DNA of 33,013 nt from an uncultured Dehalococcoidia bacterium (GTDB taxonomy: Bacteria > Chloroflexota > Dehalococcoidia > Lucifugimonadales > Australimonadaceae), in the NCBI GenBank assembly GCA_937901475.1, contig CALGTL010000146.1, positions 1 to 33,013 of the forward strand. The letters are read 5' to 3'. The translations under genes and the position numbers were made by a program. A model generated the notes under the pieces. That model saw only the letters and a program-made list of their open reading frames with translations. It ran no database searches and was not told where the DNA came from. Below, one piece after another: positions 22,902-32,752 of the stretch. The number at the start of each line of letters is the position of its first letter. The stretch's first letter is position 1.

Positions 22902-25160
22902 TTATCGACGGGCTTGGATCGCGCGAAAAATCTTTTCCGCGCTTAGAGGCAGTGATTGCACACGCACCCCCACCGCGTCCGCGATGGCGTTGGCGATGGC
23001 CGGGGCGGGCATGTTGATGGCCTTGTTGCCGATGCCACGTACATTGAAATGACCATGCCCCACGTTGGAACTTAGAGTGACTGTGGTGAGAGGAGGCATG
23101 TCCCCCATGGTTGGGATTTTATAATCGATGAATGAAGTGACGGCGACTCGACCGTTAACCAGAGGAAGCTCCTCCATGAGGGCATGGGCAATTCCCTGGT
23201 TGACCCCTCCGTTAATCTGCCCATAGAAACCGAGGGGATTGATAATTTGACCAGTCTCATGGACAGCGGTGTAGCGAAGCAGCCGCACGGCGCCTGTTTC
23301 AGGGTCGACCTGAACCTCGGCAACGTGAGCAACAAATGAGGCGTACTCAGAATTCCATGGTTCGTCTGCATCTCCTCGGCCAATGACCGAGTAGCCCGCG
23401 CGCTCAGCAAGATCTTCGATGGGCACTTGTTGATTGGATGCCGGACAGCGGAGGACTGAGTCTTCAATCACTGAATCGCTAGAATCCCAGGCAAAAAATT
23501 CCGCCGCAAGACCTTGCAATTTGCGCTTTAGATCTTGCACGGCGAGCGAGCCAACCATAGTAATCATACGCGCCCCACGGTCTCCGCCAAGCCCAGAGTC
23601 TGTTGGGCCTTGAGCGGTTGACCACGGTGCACGATTTATGCGCTCTAGGGGTACTCCGAGACCTTCCGCTACGACTTGCGCGAGGGTCGTATAGGTGTCG
23701 ATTCCCAATCCATAACTGGGCATGCTTATAGTAATTGTGCCGTCGGCGTTCACCTGGACGGTTGCATGGGCGTCGCCACCGATCTCCCCGTGGACGTCAA
23801 TGGAGATACCGCGACCTACGTTCGCAGGCTTGGGATCGCCATAGCTGGATGCCTCCAAGGCTTGAGTTAAGGCCTCATGCATACGGGTAGGCTGTACTCC
23901 ACGACTGCCTGGTGAAGATGGCGGAACCCAGAGGCCCTGGATGGCCATTTCCGATTGTTGATGTATGAGGTTTTTAAAACGTAAGTCTTCAGGCGTCATA
24001 CCTAGAGCCTTGGCGATCTCGTCCATGTGCGATTCCGCGGCGAACGCACACTGGAAAGAACCAGGGCCACGCATGTACCCACAAGCAATGGTGTTGGTGT
24101 AAACCTGGTAAGAGTCAATAGTGACGTTGGGCGTACGGTAAGGACCGGTGGCGCCGGAGACGGCGAGGCCTCCGCCGCTGGGGACAAGGTCATAGGCGGA
24201 ATATGCGCCCGTGGCGAAATGCGCTTCGACCTCCCAAGCAGTCAACGTACCATCACGCTTGGCACCCGCTTTGATGCGGATGATGGACGGATTGCGGGGA
24301 TGCATGGATGTGAATTCCTCTGCATAATCTGCGAGGAATCGCACGCTTCGCCCGGTGCGCCTGGCTAATAGGTAGCAAATAGCTACCTCGGTGCCATCTG
24401 TCTTGCCGCCGTAAGAACCACCAAGAAGTGAGAAATTGAAGACAATCTGCCCAGGAGGAATGCCGAGTAACCTGGCAACCTCAAGGTGATTGACTCCAGG
24501 GGTACCACTGGCGACCCAGACTTGCGCCGTGTCATCAGCATCGAAGGACACCAGGCAAGCGTGTGGCTCGAAATACATCTGATGGATGCGCGGAGATTCA
24601 TACGTGCGCTCTACGATCACATCCGCGTCCGCGAAGCCGGCGGTAGTGTTACCCGCAGCCAACGTTATGTGGCCATATGCGTTGGACGGCGAGGCTATAG
24701 GTATCACTCCACCGTACGAGTTGAAATCTGGGTGAATGATGGGCGCGTGCGGAGCAAGCGCCTCTGCTGCCGACAGCATTGGCGTCAACTCTTCGTAATC
24801 GACCTGGATGAGTGCCGCTGCGATGGTGGCGATATCAGCATCGTCGGCACATACGGCAGCAACTCGCTCACCCGCAAACCGGACCTGATCCCAGGCTAAG
24901 AGCGGCTCGTCTTGATAGGCGATACCAGTTCGCATGCCACGAACATCATCACCTGTGAGAATCGCGTGCACACCCGGCAAGGCGGCCGCACGAGTACTGT
25001 CGATATGCAGTATGCGAGCGCGGGGGTAGGGGCTTCGCAGTATCTTAGTCCACAGCGCCGATGAGCTATGGGCATCACCGGCATATTTGGCGAGACCTGT
25101 TACTTTCTCAGGGCCTTCTAGGCTCTTTGTAGGGCGCCCGACGAATCGATATGTAGTCAT
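22902..25160 (-). CDS. Molybdenum hydroxylase large subunit (xanthine dehydrogenase/aldehyde oxidase family)
   Basis: The molybdopterin-binding subunit, 752 residues from the ATG at 25160. MTTYRFVGRPTKSLEGPEKVTGLAKYAGD is split by family as the opening of the a/b hammerhead; GVHAILTGDD closes it. Later landmarks are SLLGGSYGGKTDG (Mo-cofactor loop), GPYRTPN, GYMRGPGSFQCAFA, and GQIINPLGFYGQINGGVNQGIAHAL. Near the C-terminus the usual GVGE is RGIGN, so the catalytic Glu aligns with Asn712. No iron-sulfur or FAD subunit gene is adjacent, so it is an orphan large subunit here. The frame runs on to 25376 but that part overlaps the divergent hydrolase and has no family similarity. No good ribosome site precedes the ATG. 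Substrate unknown. Confidence 0.88.
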   Translation of the reverse strand: MTTYRFVGRPTKSLEGPEKVTGLAKYAGDAHSSSALWTKILRSPYPRARILHIDSTRAAALPGVHAILTGDDVRGMRTGIAYQDEPLLAWDQVRFAGERVAAVCADDADIATIAAALIQVDYEELTPMLSAAEALAPHAPIIHPDFNSYGGVIPIASPSNAYGHITLAAGNTTAGFADADVIVERTYESPRIHQMYFEPHACLVSFDADDTAQVWVASGTPGVNHLEVARLLGIPPGQIVFNFSLLGGSYGGKTDGTEVAICYLLARRTGRSVRFLADYAEEFTSMHPRNPSIIRIKAGAKRDGTLTAWEVEAHFATGAYSAYDLVPSGGGLAVSGATGPYRTPNVTIDSYQVYTNTIACGYMRGPGSFQCAFAAESHMDEIAKALGMTPEDLRFKNLIHQQSEMAIQGLWVPPSSPGSRGVQPTRMHEALTQALEASSYGDPKPANVGRGISIDVHGEIGGDAHATVQVNADGTITISMPSYGLGIDTYTTLAQVVAEGLGVPLERINRAPWSTAQGPTDSGLGGDRGARMITMVGSLAVQDLKRKLQGLAAEFFAWDSSDSVIEDSVLRCPASNQQVPIEDLAERAGYSVIGRGDADEPWNSEYASFVAHVAEVQVDPETGAVRLLRYTAVHETGQIINPLGFYGQINGGVNQGIAHALMEELPLVNGRVAVTSFIDYKIPTMGDMPPLTTVTLSSNVGHGHFNVRGIGNKAINMPAPAIANAIADAVGVRVQSLPLSAEKIFRAIQARR

Positions 25161-25240
25161 AGGGAGAAACTTTAGCAGGTGGCGGTGTATTACGTCTGAA
25201 TGGCTTTGCCTCTCAAGGCCATTTGACTTACGCTCAGTCA

Positions 25241-26062
25241 ATGCGAAAAATGCCTGTATTTCTGATGGGTGGTGCAGGACCTCCCGCCCCACGCGAGTTT
25301 GCAGCCCTGATAGCGGAGCTTGACCATGAGCGCCAGACCGTGCCTTTGGACATGATAGTGTTTCACGGAGGGCCACCGCCTCAAGGCTTTGAAATTGCGA
25401 CCGAAACGAACGCGCTATTGCGCACCATGGATGCCGCTAACACCGATCGAGGGCACTTGATTGGCTATTCGGGTGGAGCGGCAGTGGCACTGGCATTTGC
25501 TTGCGCACACCCTGAGCGCGTCGCCTCGCTCACGCTTGAAGAGGTCGCCTGGGTTGGCTCAGATGGCGCAACGAAACTGGAAGAGCGATTCTGGATTGAT
25601 TTAACGAATACTATGGCCCTCAAACCATACGAAGCACTGCTAGGGTTCCGTGATCTTATGGTGCTGCCGCAGGTGAGTGCCACTCTAGCGAAGGTGCCTC
25701 AGGATGCACCGTGGATTACCAGCTTGGTTAATGGAGTGCGTGCGTCCATTGGGGCGTTTGGCCGTGCAGAGGTAGATTGGCCTGTTCTTCAGGCAGCGCT
25801 GTTTCCGGTTTACGCATTGGTGGGCAGCTTGAGCAACCCGGTATTTGAACTCCGGTCACGACGGATAGCTGAGCGTGTGGCACGCACGAAGGTTGACGTG
25901 TTTGAAGGATCGCACCACGTGATACCTCCCCATCGGGCAGTACCGGAAGATTTGGCCGCACGTTTGCAGTCGCTATGGATTGAAGCAGAGTTGGCTTTGG
26001 ACGCAAACCCAGGTGAGAAGACAAGGCTTGCTCAAAAGCCTAACCCTGAAACGCTGAGATAG
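25241..26062 (+). CDS. Alpha/beta hydrolase
   Basis: A protein of about 273 residues with the alpha/beta-hydrolase pattern: PVFLMGGAGPP near the start (oxyanion region), HLIGYSGGAAVALAFACAHPERVASLTLEE with nucleophile Ser77 in GYSGG, a strand LFPVYALVGSLSN leading to the acid, and FEGSHHVIPPH with the likely catalytic His. No lid or signal peptide is obvious. Start choice is uncertain: ATG 25241 is preferred, a TTG at 25223 (AAGG before it) and an ATG at 25250 are alternatives. It is divergent from the molybdenum hydroxylase gene with about 80 bases between starts, so the two may be co-regulated. Convergent with metH. Confidence 0.82.
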   Translation: MRKMPVFLMGGAGPPAPREFAALIAELDHERQTVPLDMIVFHGGPPPQGFEIATETNALLRTMDAANTDRGHLIGYSGGAAVALAFACAHPERVASLTLEEVAWVGSDGATKLEERFWIDLTNTMALKPYEALLGFRDLMVLPQVSATLAKVPQDAPWITSLVNGVRASIGAFGRAEVDWPVLQAALFPVYALVGSLSNPVFELRSRRIAERVARTKVDVFEGSHHVIPPHRAVPEDLAARLQSLWIEAELALDANPGEKTRLAQKPNPETLR

Positions 26063-26166
26063 AAAACATGCGGTATTGGTACATCGTGTCATGGAGCGCC
26101 AACACTAAGTGAGCATTGGCCGTCGGCGAGCAGTAGGGCATTTGCGATGGAGGCTGAAGTTCGGTA

Positions 26167-29100
26167 TCAGTCCATCGCGTTATTGGCAATTTCGGCTTGC
26201 TTTTCCAGCGCTTCAGCGTCGGCAGCCGAAAGATTGAAATAACCAGCGTCAGGATGATGGAATACTACTGCGCTGACCGACCCCTCGGGGTCCATCATGA
26301 ACTCTTCAGTGAGTTGAACCCCGATGTGCTGGTCCGGATGGAGTAACTCCCACAACCCTCCCTGGTCTTCAAGTCGAGGGCAGGCGGGGTAGCCGAAGGA
26401 GTATCGCTTGCCCTGGTACTTGGCCTTGAACAGATCCAAGGGGCTCGTTCCGAAGGGGTCTGCAAACCCCCACATGGCACGGATCCGCTGGTGGAGTAGC
26501 TCTGCGAATGCTTCTGCCCCCTCTATAGCCAGCGATTGCAGGATATGCGATGCCAGATAGTCTCCATCTCGATTCCATTGATCAGCAAGCTCGCGCACCC
26601 CTGGCCCAATCGAGGTGACGAAGGTGCCAAGGTAGTCGGGCACACCAAAGAGTGGCTGAAGGTAGTCAGCGAGGCAAAGGTTGCCAGCCTGCGATTGACG
26701 ACCGAAGCGGAACCGGTGGTTCTCATCTTTGCCATTAGGTGAAAGGATGACGATATCGTTGCCTTCAGAGGCCGCACGGTAGAACCGATACACAGCGCTA
26801 GCACGAATGTCATCGCGCGCTAACATGATGTTCTCGACATCCCTGACTTTACGATGGAGCTCAACAGCTTTCTTCTCGCCAGCCAGGAGGGACTCGCTGA
26901 ACCGACCACGGTAGCCGAGGTGACGCACGTAGAGCATCTGCGGATTGATGTAGGGGAACAGTTCAGCCAGATCAAAGTCGTTGAGTATATGAATATTAAG
27001 ATCCGGCGGCCGTGGGGGGGCTGAAACGGCAGCGATTGTTGGCACGCGCGGAATGCCAGCCAAAGGTACAGGTGCAATCACCTTGAGAGCCTCTGCCGCG
27101 AGCAACTCCGCTGCCTCTTCCGTTAGCGCCGCCGCTAAAACAGCTCGGTCATTGTCATCGACGATTCGGCGCGCTAGGGCCAAGCCGCTCATCGCATCAC
27201 GCGCGTATGCAACGAGACCGTCATACTCGGGTGCAATTCGAAGCCGCGTAAATCGATTGGTCAGCGCGGCACCGCCGACAAGAACCGGGCATGAAATGCC
27301 TGCCGCTTTCAAGTCCCGGACTGTATCAATCATCATCTGGGCAGATTTCACAAGTAAACCTGAGAGACCAATAATGTCTGGCTTGTATTGATTGTGGGCG
27401 TCAATGAGCTGCTGCGGCAAAACTTTGATGCCTAAATTTATGACCCTGTAGCCATTGTTCGATAGGATGATGTCGACTAGATTCTTGCCAATGTCATGGA
27501 CGTCCCCTTTGACAGTGGCAAGGATCATAGTGCCCCTGATTGCTGTCTCACCAACTTCCATATGGGGTTCCAAGTGCGAGACCGCGGCTTTCATGGCCTC
27601 TGCGGACTCAAGAACTTCAGCGACGATCAGCTCGTTGCTCCCAAAAAGGCGACCGACCTCGTCCATGCCTGCCATTAGCGGGCCGTTAACGATATCTAAA
27701 GGAGCCGTCGACTCGAGCATTTTATCGAGGTCATCGAAGAGGCCTTCCTTGGACCCTTCTACAATTGACGAGGCTATGCGTTGTTCGGGCGGTAGACTCA
27801 TGTCACGCGTAGCTACGGCCTCGATTTTGCGTTCGCGAAATTGTGCGGCGAAGTCGGCAATCGGAGATGTCCCCTGCCACCAAATAAGGTCCTCGGTAAG
27901 CCTGCGTTCTACCTCAGGGATGGATGCGTAACGAACCATTCTTTCGGAATTGACGATTGCCATGTCTAGCCCCGCTTGGACGCAATGGTAGAGAAAGACA
28001 GAATTCAGTACCTCTCGCCCGGCTGGTGGTAGCCCGAATGACACATTGGATATCCCCAGAATAGTTTTGGCAGCCGGCATCGCAGCTTTGATTAAACGCA
28101 CGCCTTCAATCGTCTCGACGCCGGAACCGGTGTAGTTCGCATCCCCTGTGCCCACAGGAAAAACCAGCGGATCAAAGATGATGTCTTCGGGAGGCACTCC
28201 ATACTTAGTGGTGAGTAGGTCATACGAGCGTTGCGCCACTTCGAGCTTGCGATCGCGAGTGATTGCTTGTGCCTGGTTCGGGTCATCATCGATGCAGCCA
28301 ACAATGAGCGCCGCACCATAACGCCGCGCAATCGGGACCACGAGCTCGAAGCGCGCTTCGCCGTCCTCAAGATTAATGGAGTTGATGATGCACTTGCCAG
28401 GTGTGCGCTTGAGTGCTTCCTCAAGGACGACAGGATCGGTGGTGTCTATCACTAAGGCCGCTTTCACCTTACGAGTGAGCCGTTCAAGGAAAGCGATGAC
28501 ATCGGCCGTTTCGTCGCGGTCCGGGTCTTGGAGGCAGATGTCTAAGATGTGCGCGCCGTTCCGAACTTGGAGTCGGCCGACCTCTGCTGCTTCCTCAAAC
28601 TTGCCTTCCTTGATAAGTCGCTTGAATTGGCGACTGCCGAGGACATTAGTGCGCTCACCCACTATGATTGGGCGCTTTTCGTCACTAATGACTAGAGTTT
28701 CTAGCCCTGACACGGCGGTCTCGCCGCGAGGTGTGGGTTGATGGGGATGCTTGTTACGCGCTGCAGTGACGAGATGCCGTATGTGATCTCCAGTGGTACC
28801 GCAGCACCCGCCAATAACGTTGACCCAGCCCTCTTCCATAAACGACCCGAGGGTACGAGCAATCATCTCAGGCGTCTCGTGATAGTGGCCATTCTCGTCA
28901 GGTAGCCCTGCGTTCGGTATCGCTGCGATTGGGAAGCGCGCTATCCCCGCAAGGGTGCGTATGTGGTCGCGCATAAATTCAGGACCTGTAGCGCAATTCA
29001 TCCCCATCCAAAGCAGGTCACGGTGCGCGATTGAGTCGTAGAACGCCTCGATATCCTGGCCACCCAAGGTCGTTCCCATAGTTTCAATGGTGGCTTGAAC

Positions 29101-29685
29101 GGCGACGGGAATTTCGAACCCCGTGTCAACTCGCGCTCTGTCTATGCCTTCAAGCGCAGCTTTGACGTTAAGTGTGTCCTGGGTAGTCTCCAGGAGAAGA
29201 AAGTCAGCGCCACCGCTTATAAGGCCGACAGCTTGTATGCGGTAGTGTTCAGCTAACTCGTCCCAAGTCACTCCACCGGTGACCGAAATTGCCTTGGTGG
29301 TTGGGCCCATCGAGCCTGCGACGAATCGAGGAGCATCATCAATGGTGTATTCGTCAGCGCACTCACGGGCTATGCGAGCAGATGCATTACTAATTTCCGA
29401 GGCCCGCTCGGCGAGCCCATACTCAGCGAGCACGATGGGTGTGCTTCCGAAGGAATTAGTTTCAATGACATCGGCTCCTGCCTCTAGAAAAGACCGATGA
29501 ATTCCCTTGATTGCCTCAGGGTTGGTTATGTTGAGAAATTCGTTGCACCCTTCATATTGAAGGCCTCCAAAATCCCCTGCGCCCAGGTTCAAGTCCTGGA
29601 TGCCAGTGCCCATTGCACCATCAAGTACGATGACTCGAGATGCTATGAGCTCATGCAGGAGCCGGACGCGAGTTTCCCTGTCCAT
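26167..29685 (-). CDS. metH: Methionine synthase, cobalamin-dependent
   Basis: Transfers methyl from 5-methyltetrahydrofolate to homocysteine through cobalamin. All modules are present in 1172 residues: homocysteine-binding barrel (about 1-310) with zinc ligands Cys231 (NCATGP) and Cys294/Cys295 (GGCCGTTGDH); pterin-binding barrel (about 335-600) with GERTNVLGSRQFKRL; helical cap (about 630-725); cobalamin domain with DVHDIG at 728-733, His730 being the lower axial ligand; and the C-terminal SAM-dependent reactivation domain (about 920-1160) with RYSFGYPACPRLED. The ATG at 29685 follows AAGGATAT. No B12 or SAM riboswitch was recognised upstream; TACAAT (29743-29748 on the minus strand) may be a -10 box. 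Its presence implies B12 supply and a methylfolate pool. Confidence 0.98.
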   Translation of the reverse strand: MDRETRVRLLHELIASRVIVLDGAMGTGIQDLNLGAGDFGGLQYEGCNEFLNITNPEAIKGIHRSFLEAGADVIETNSFGSTPIVLAEYGLAERASEISNASARIARECADEYTIDDAPRFVAGSMGPTTKAISVTGGVTWDELAEHYRIQAVGLISGGADFLLLETTQDTLNVKAALEGIDRARVDTGFEIPVAVQATIETMGTTLGGQDIEAFYDSIAHRDLLWMGMNCATGPEFMRDHIRTLAGIARFPIAAIPNAGLPDENGHYHETPEMIARTLGSFMEEGWVNVIGGCCGTTGDHIRHLVTAARNKHPHQPTPRGETAVSGLETLVISDEKRPIIVGERTNVLGSRQFKRLIKEGKFEEAAEVGRLQVRNGAHILDICLQDPDRDETADVIAFLERLTRKVKAALVIDTTDPVVLEEALKRTPGKCIINSINLEDGEARFELVVPIARRYGAALIVGCIDDDPNQAQAITRDRKLEVAQRSYDLLTTKYGVPPEDIIFDPLVFPVGTGDANYTGSGVETIEGVRLIKAAMPAAKTILGISNVSFGLPPAGREVLNSVFLYHCVQAGLDMAIVNSERMVRYASIPEVERRLTEDLIWWQGTSPIADFAAQFRERKIEAVATRDMSLPPEQRIASSIVEGSKEGLFDDLDKMLESTAPLDIVNGPLMAGMDEVGRLFGSNELIVAEVLESAEAMKAAVSHLEPHMEVGETAIRGTMILATVKGDVHDIGKNLVDIILSNNGYRVINLGIKVLPQQLIDAHNQYKPDIIGLSGLLVKSAQMMIDTVRDLKAAGISCPVLVGGAALTNRFTRLRIAPEYDGLVAYARDAMSGLALARRIVDDNDRAVLAAALTEEAAELLAAEALKVIAPVPLAGIPRVPTIAAVSAPPRPPDLNIHILNDFDLAELFPYINPQMLYVRHLGYRGRFSESLLAGEKKAVELHRKVRDVENIMLARDDIRASAVYRFYRAASEGNDIVILSPNGKDENHRFRFGRQSQAGNLCLADYLQPLFGVPDYLGTFVTSIGPGVRELADQWNRDGDYLASHILQSLAIEGAEAFAELLHQRIRAMWGFADPFGTSPLDLFKAKYQGKRYSFGYPACPRLEDQGGLWELLHPDQHIGVQLTEEFMMDPEGSVSAVVFHHPDAGYFNLSAADAEALEKQAEIANNAMD

Positions 29686-29869
29686 GGATATCCTTAACTT
29701 AAATTGGAGTGCGCGGCGAGCCCGCCTACTTGACGCCGTTCCATTGTATCGTGTCTAGAAAGAGGCACCGCTCAGCCCGAGCGAGGGCCAGCGATGCCCA
29801 CCGCCGAGAGAGAGCACCAGCTCGCGCTCATGGGTGGCGCGTAACCACGAGTACTAGCACTCTACTGCG

Positions 29870-31396
29870 CTAGCGACGGGTGGCCGCTTTCAAGATGTCC
29901 GACAGGCGCTCTGCAATCATGATCACCGTGAAGTTAGTGTTGGCATGGGTCACGGTTGGCATTACTGATGCGTCTGCGACGTAGAGATTCTCTAGCCCAT
30001 GGACTGGCAGATTGGAATCCACCACCGCCATCGGATTGGACGCAGGGCCCATGACACATGTGCCCACGCCGTGATGGTAGCTGTCGTAGGTCGATTGCGC
30101 GTACTCAGCCCAGTCGTCAGCTGGTCCTGGTTGCATAAGCGGGCCGTAGTACTGCGCCATCGCTTCGTTGCTCACGAAATCCTGAATGAACTGCATCGCA
30201 GTCGTCATTGCCTTGATGTCGCTTGGGTCCTGAAGCATCGCATCCGTAATCAAAGGGAGGTCATGAGGGCTTGAGCTTGCAAGATGGACTCGCCCTCGCG
30301 AACCCTGCTCAATCATATTCGCGGCAATAGGCATCAAGGGCGGAAGACCCTCCAGCACAACAGGGGCTCTCATATACAGATGGAAATTAGCGTTTGGCAA
30401 TGAAGGTTCGCTCCTGAATAGCAACCGGAAACCTGAAATCACCCAATCCGGATCAAAATCCGAAAAGCCTTCAAATACCATATTCACGGCGGCGTGGTCC
30501 TGGTAGTTCCCACCGACGCCTTCCAGAGGATGCACGAGAGGAATCCCTAGCTGCTCAAGCTCGGCGGCAGGGCCAATGCCTGATAGCTGAAGGATTTGCG
30601 GGCTGTGATAAACACCAGCGCTGAGGACGACCGTGTCCGCTACAACACCTAACGTCTCCCCGCCGTGCTCATACAGGACTTCATTGACGCGTTTTCGATC
30701 GATTTTCAGCGACACTACTGTTGCGTTGGATATGATGTGGAGATTGGATCGCTTGCGAGCAGGGCCCAGGTACGCGACCGCTGTTGATTGACGGAGACCA
30801 TCCTTTACGTTCTGCGCTGATGGGCCGATGCCTTGGGGGTTTGGTATGTTTAGATCAGGACTGATTTTGTACCCAAGGCTGGTTGCGCGATTTACGAACG
30901 CCTCAATAGGGCCCGAACGAGGCTCATCAAATGAAAATCCTCGTTTCACAGTGAGAGGGCCGCTGTTTCCGTGGTGAGCGTGGTCACCGAAATCCTGATC
31001 AGACTCGATGCGACGCAGAATCGGCAGCATGTCTTCGTATGACCATCCTGGATTACCTAGTGATTCCCAGGTGTCTAAGTCGTGCTGCGTCGGGCGGACT
31101 ACTCCCATCATGTTGACGGAAGAGCCGCCTCCCATTACCCGACCAGCGAGCGGGTAGTACGTACTGCCATCAATCTTGCGAGTTGTCGGGTACATGACCA
31201 CGTAGTCTGATTGAAGAATTGCTCGGTTGCCCGAGCTTCCGCTGGCTATTATCTCCGGCAGAGGTAATGGATCAGGGCCTGCCTCTAGTAACAATACCTG
31301 CCGATCTGGGTCTTCAGACAATCGAGCGGCGATCGTGCACCCAGCTGATCCTCCACCGATGATGATTACGTCAAAGATACGTTTCTGCTTCTCCAT
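29870..31396 (-). CDS. GMC-family FAD oxidoreductase (choline dehydrogenase-like)
   Basis: A 508-residue flavoprotein that oxidises an alcohol. DVIIIGGGSAGCTIAARLSED (9-29) binds FAD, LLLEAG ends strand 2, and PLAGRVMGGGSSVN is GMC signature 1; SAGVYHSPQILQLSGIGP is signature 2. The catalytic pair lies at YHHGVGTCVMG (His441/442) and THANTNFTVIMIAER near the C-terminus. No signal peptide. GGAGG (31403-31407) sets the ATG. Members act on choline, glucose, polyethylene glycol and many alcohols; the substrate is not indicated. It is divergent from a double-cupin gene with a 156-base gap containing an inverted repeat, suggesting joint control. Confidence 0.93.
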   Translation of the reverse strand: MEKQKRIFDVIIIGGGSAGCTIAARLSEDPDRQVLLLEAGPDPLPLPEIIASGSSGNRAILQSDYVVMYPTTRKIDGSTYYPLAGRVMGGGSSVNMMGVVRPTQHDLDTWESLGNPGWSYEDMLPILRRIESDQDFGDHAHHGNSGPLTVKRGFSFDEPRSGPIEAFVNRATSLGYKISPDLNIPNPQGIGPSAQNVKDGLRQSTAVAYLGPARKRSNLHIISNATVVSLKIDRKRVNEVLYEHGGETLGVVADTVVLSAGVYHSPQILQLSGIGPAAELEQLGIPLVHPLEGVGGNYQDHAAVNMVFEGFSDFDPDWVISGFRLLFRSEPSLPNANFHLYMRAPVVLEGLPPLMPIAANMIEQGSRGRVHLASSSPHDLPLITDAMLQDPSDIKAMTTAMQFIQDFVSNEAMAQYYGPLMQPGPADDWAEYAQSTYDSYHHGVGTCVMGPASNPMAVVDSNLPVHGLENLYVADASVMPTVTHANTNFTVIMIAERLSDILKAATRR

Positions 31397-31478
31397 TGGG
31401 AACCTCCGCTTTAGGACCGGTTGAGGTGGGCGTCGCGCAGCATACTCCCCTTGCTTGGGTAGCGGGCGTTCTTGCGGC

Positions 31479-31501
31479 TACAGGATTGCCTACTACCTGT
31501 A
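31479..31501. promoter_or_regulatory. Inverted repeat between the divergent GMC and cupin genes
   Basis: TACAGG (31479-31484) and CCTGTA (31496-31501) are perfect complements with an 11-base spacer, centred in the 156-base divergent region. It fits a dimeric regulator site serving both genes; no regulator gene is adjacent. Confidence 0.4.
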
Positions 31502-31552
31502 TAGAAGAGTAGCCTCCCGCCAAGTTGATTATTGTTGCAAAGGAATTTCCCT

Positions 31553-32707
31553 ATGGTCATGAAGGGTACCGATATGAAGATCGCGGAGACGCCGTCTACA
31601 GGTTTGACGGATTTCCGAATCCCCGACGCATATGAAGACTGGTTGGCAAAGGAGAAAGTGCTCGTACACACCACTTTCTATGTTCCCAACATGCATGAGA
31701 TAGAGGTCGGCCTCTGGGAACGGAAGGGCGGTGAAGGGGCTGTCGTTCACATTGACAACGGCAACATGCCAAACGACATGCATGTCGTTGATATCAGGCC
31801 TGGAGGGAAGTCCGAGCCTGAGCATCACATGTATGAAGTCAATTTCTACATCGTGTCTGGACGTGGCGCGACGACTGTCTGGATCGATGAGAAAAACAAA
31901 CAAACGTTCGAATGGGGTGCAGGCGCGCTATTCACCGTGCCACTAAATGCTTGGTACCAACACTTCAATGGCACCGGCGATGCAAAAGTTCGCTACATAG
32001 CCACTACCAACGCACCGCCAATGATGCGGTTGTTCCGGGACGAGAACTTCATGTTCAACTGCCCGACCATGTTTGAGTCCCGCTACGGAAGCGGTGAGGA
32101 GTATTTCACGAGTAGTGGCACGCTATACAACAAGCGGATTTGGGAAACAAATTTCATTCCGAACGCGCCAGACATGGCACTGTACGGTTGGAAGGAGCGC
32201 GGCGCTGGCGGCATCAATGCCATGCTCAATATGGGTAAAAATGACATGGGGAACCATATCTCAGAATTCCCTGTGGGCACGTATAAGAAGGCCCACAGGC
32301 ACGGGCCAGGTGCCCATTTAGTGCTCCTGAGCGGAGACTCTGGATTCTCGTTAATCTGGACTAAAAGCGACCGATCGGACATGATCAAGTGCGACTGGAA
32401 AGTCGGCACGATTGTCATAGTCCCTAGCGATGGAACATATCACCAGCATTTCAACTCAGGAACAACGCGGGCTCGCTATATGGCACTGCGCGATGGCAAA
32501 GGCGGATTCATCAAACCGAACCTTCCTGCGGGCGGGGACGTGAGCATGAAAGATGGCGGTCGCCAAATCGAATACGAAGACGAAGCGCGAGAGATTCATG
32601 AACTCTTTGAAGCTGAGCTTGCCCTGAAGGGCGTTCAGTGCAACATGAAAGCCTTCATTCCGTACTGCACGGGCAAGGCTGGTGTCACCGAGCAGAGGTA
32701 CACGTAG
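31553..32707 (+). CDS. Double-cupin protein of unknown function
   Basis: A 384-residue protein with two cupin barrels. The first has GGKSEPEHHMYEVNFYIVSGRGATTVWID, the second GTYKKAHRHGPGAHLVLLSGDSGFSLIW; in both the spacing G-x5-H-x-H-x-E-like then G-x5-P-x-G matches metal-binding cupins, the second with HRHGPGAH. WGAGALFTVPLNAWYQHFN and VGTIVIVPSDGTYHQHFN are the second halves, each with a further His. So a metal-dependent enzyme such as a dioxygenase or isomerase is likely, but I cannot name the reaction. AAAGGA at 31539-31544 sets the ATG at 31553; the frame is open to a TTG at 31532. Divergent from the GMC oxidoreductase and perhaps in the same pathway. Confidence 0.8.
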   Translation: MVMKGTDMKIAETPSTGLTDFRIPDAYEDWLAKEKVLVHTTFYVPNMHEIEVGLWERKGGEGAVVHIDNGNMPNDMHVVDIRPGGKSEPEHHMYEVNFYIVSGRGATTVWIDEKNKQTFEWGAGALFTVPLNAWYQHFNGTGDAKVRYIATTNAPPMMRLFRDENFMFNCPTMFESRYGSGEEYFTSSGTLYNKRIWETNFIPNAPDMALYGWKERGAGGINAMLNMGKNDMGNHISEFPVGTYKKAHRHGPGAHLVLLSGDSGFSLIWTKSDRSDMIKCDWKVGTIVIVPSDGTYHQHFNSGTTRARYMALRDGKGGFIKPNLPAGGDVSMKDGGRQIEYEDEAREIHELFEAELALKGVQCNMKAFIPYCTGKAGVTEQRYT

Positions 32708-32752
32708 GTGGTAGACGTGGTTGCTTGAGGCGTGTCCCAGTATCAGCAGAAA

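Noticed and set aside
25161-25376. N-terminal extension of the molybdenum hydroxylase frame
   Set aside because: It overlaps the divergent hydrolase start and lacks family similarity; relatives begin at the ATG at 25160.
27455-27931. 158-codon open frame antisense to metH
   Set aside because: Fully inside a well-conserved gene on the other strand; frame is a by-product of codon bias.
29686-29869. Possible cobalamin, SAM or SAH riboswitch before metH
   Set aside because: I could not find the conserved cores of any of these classes; only a possible -10 box was seen.
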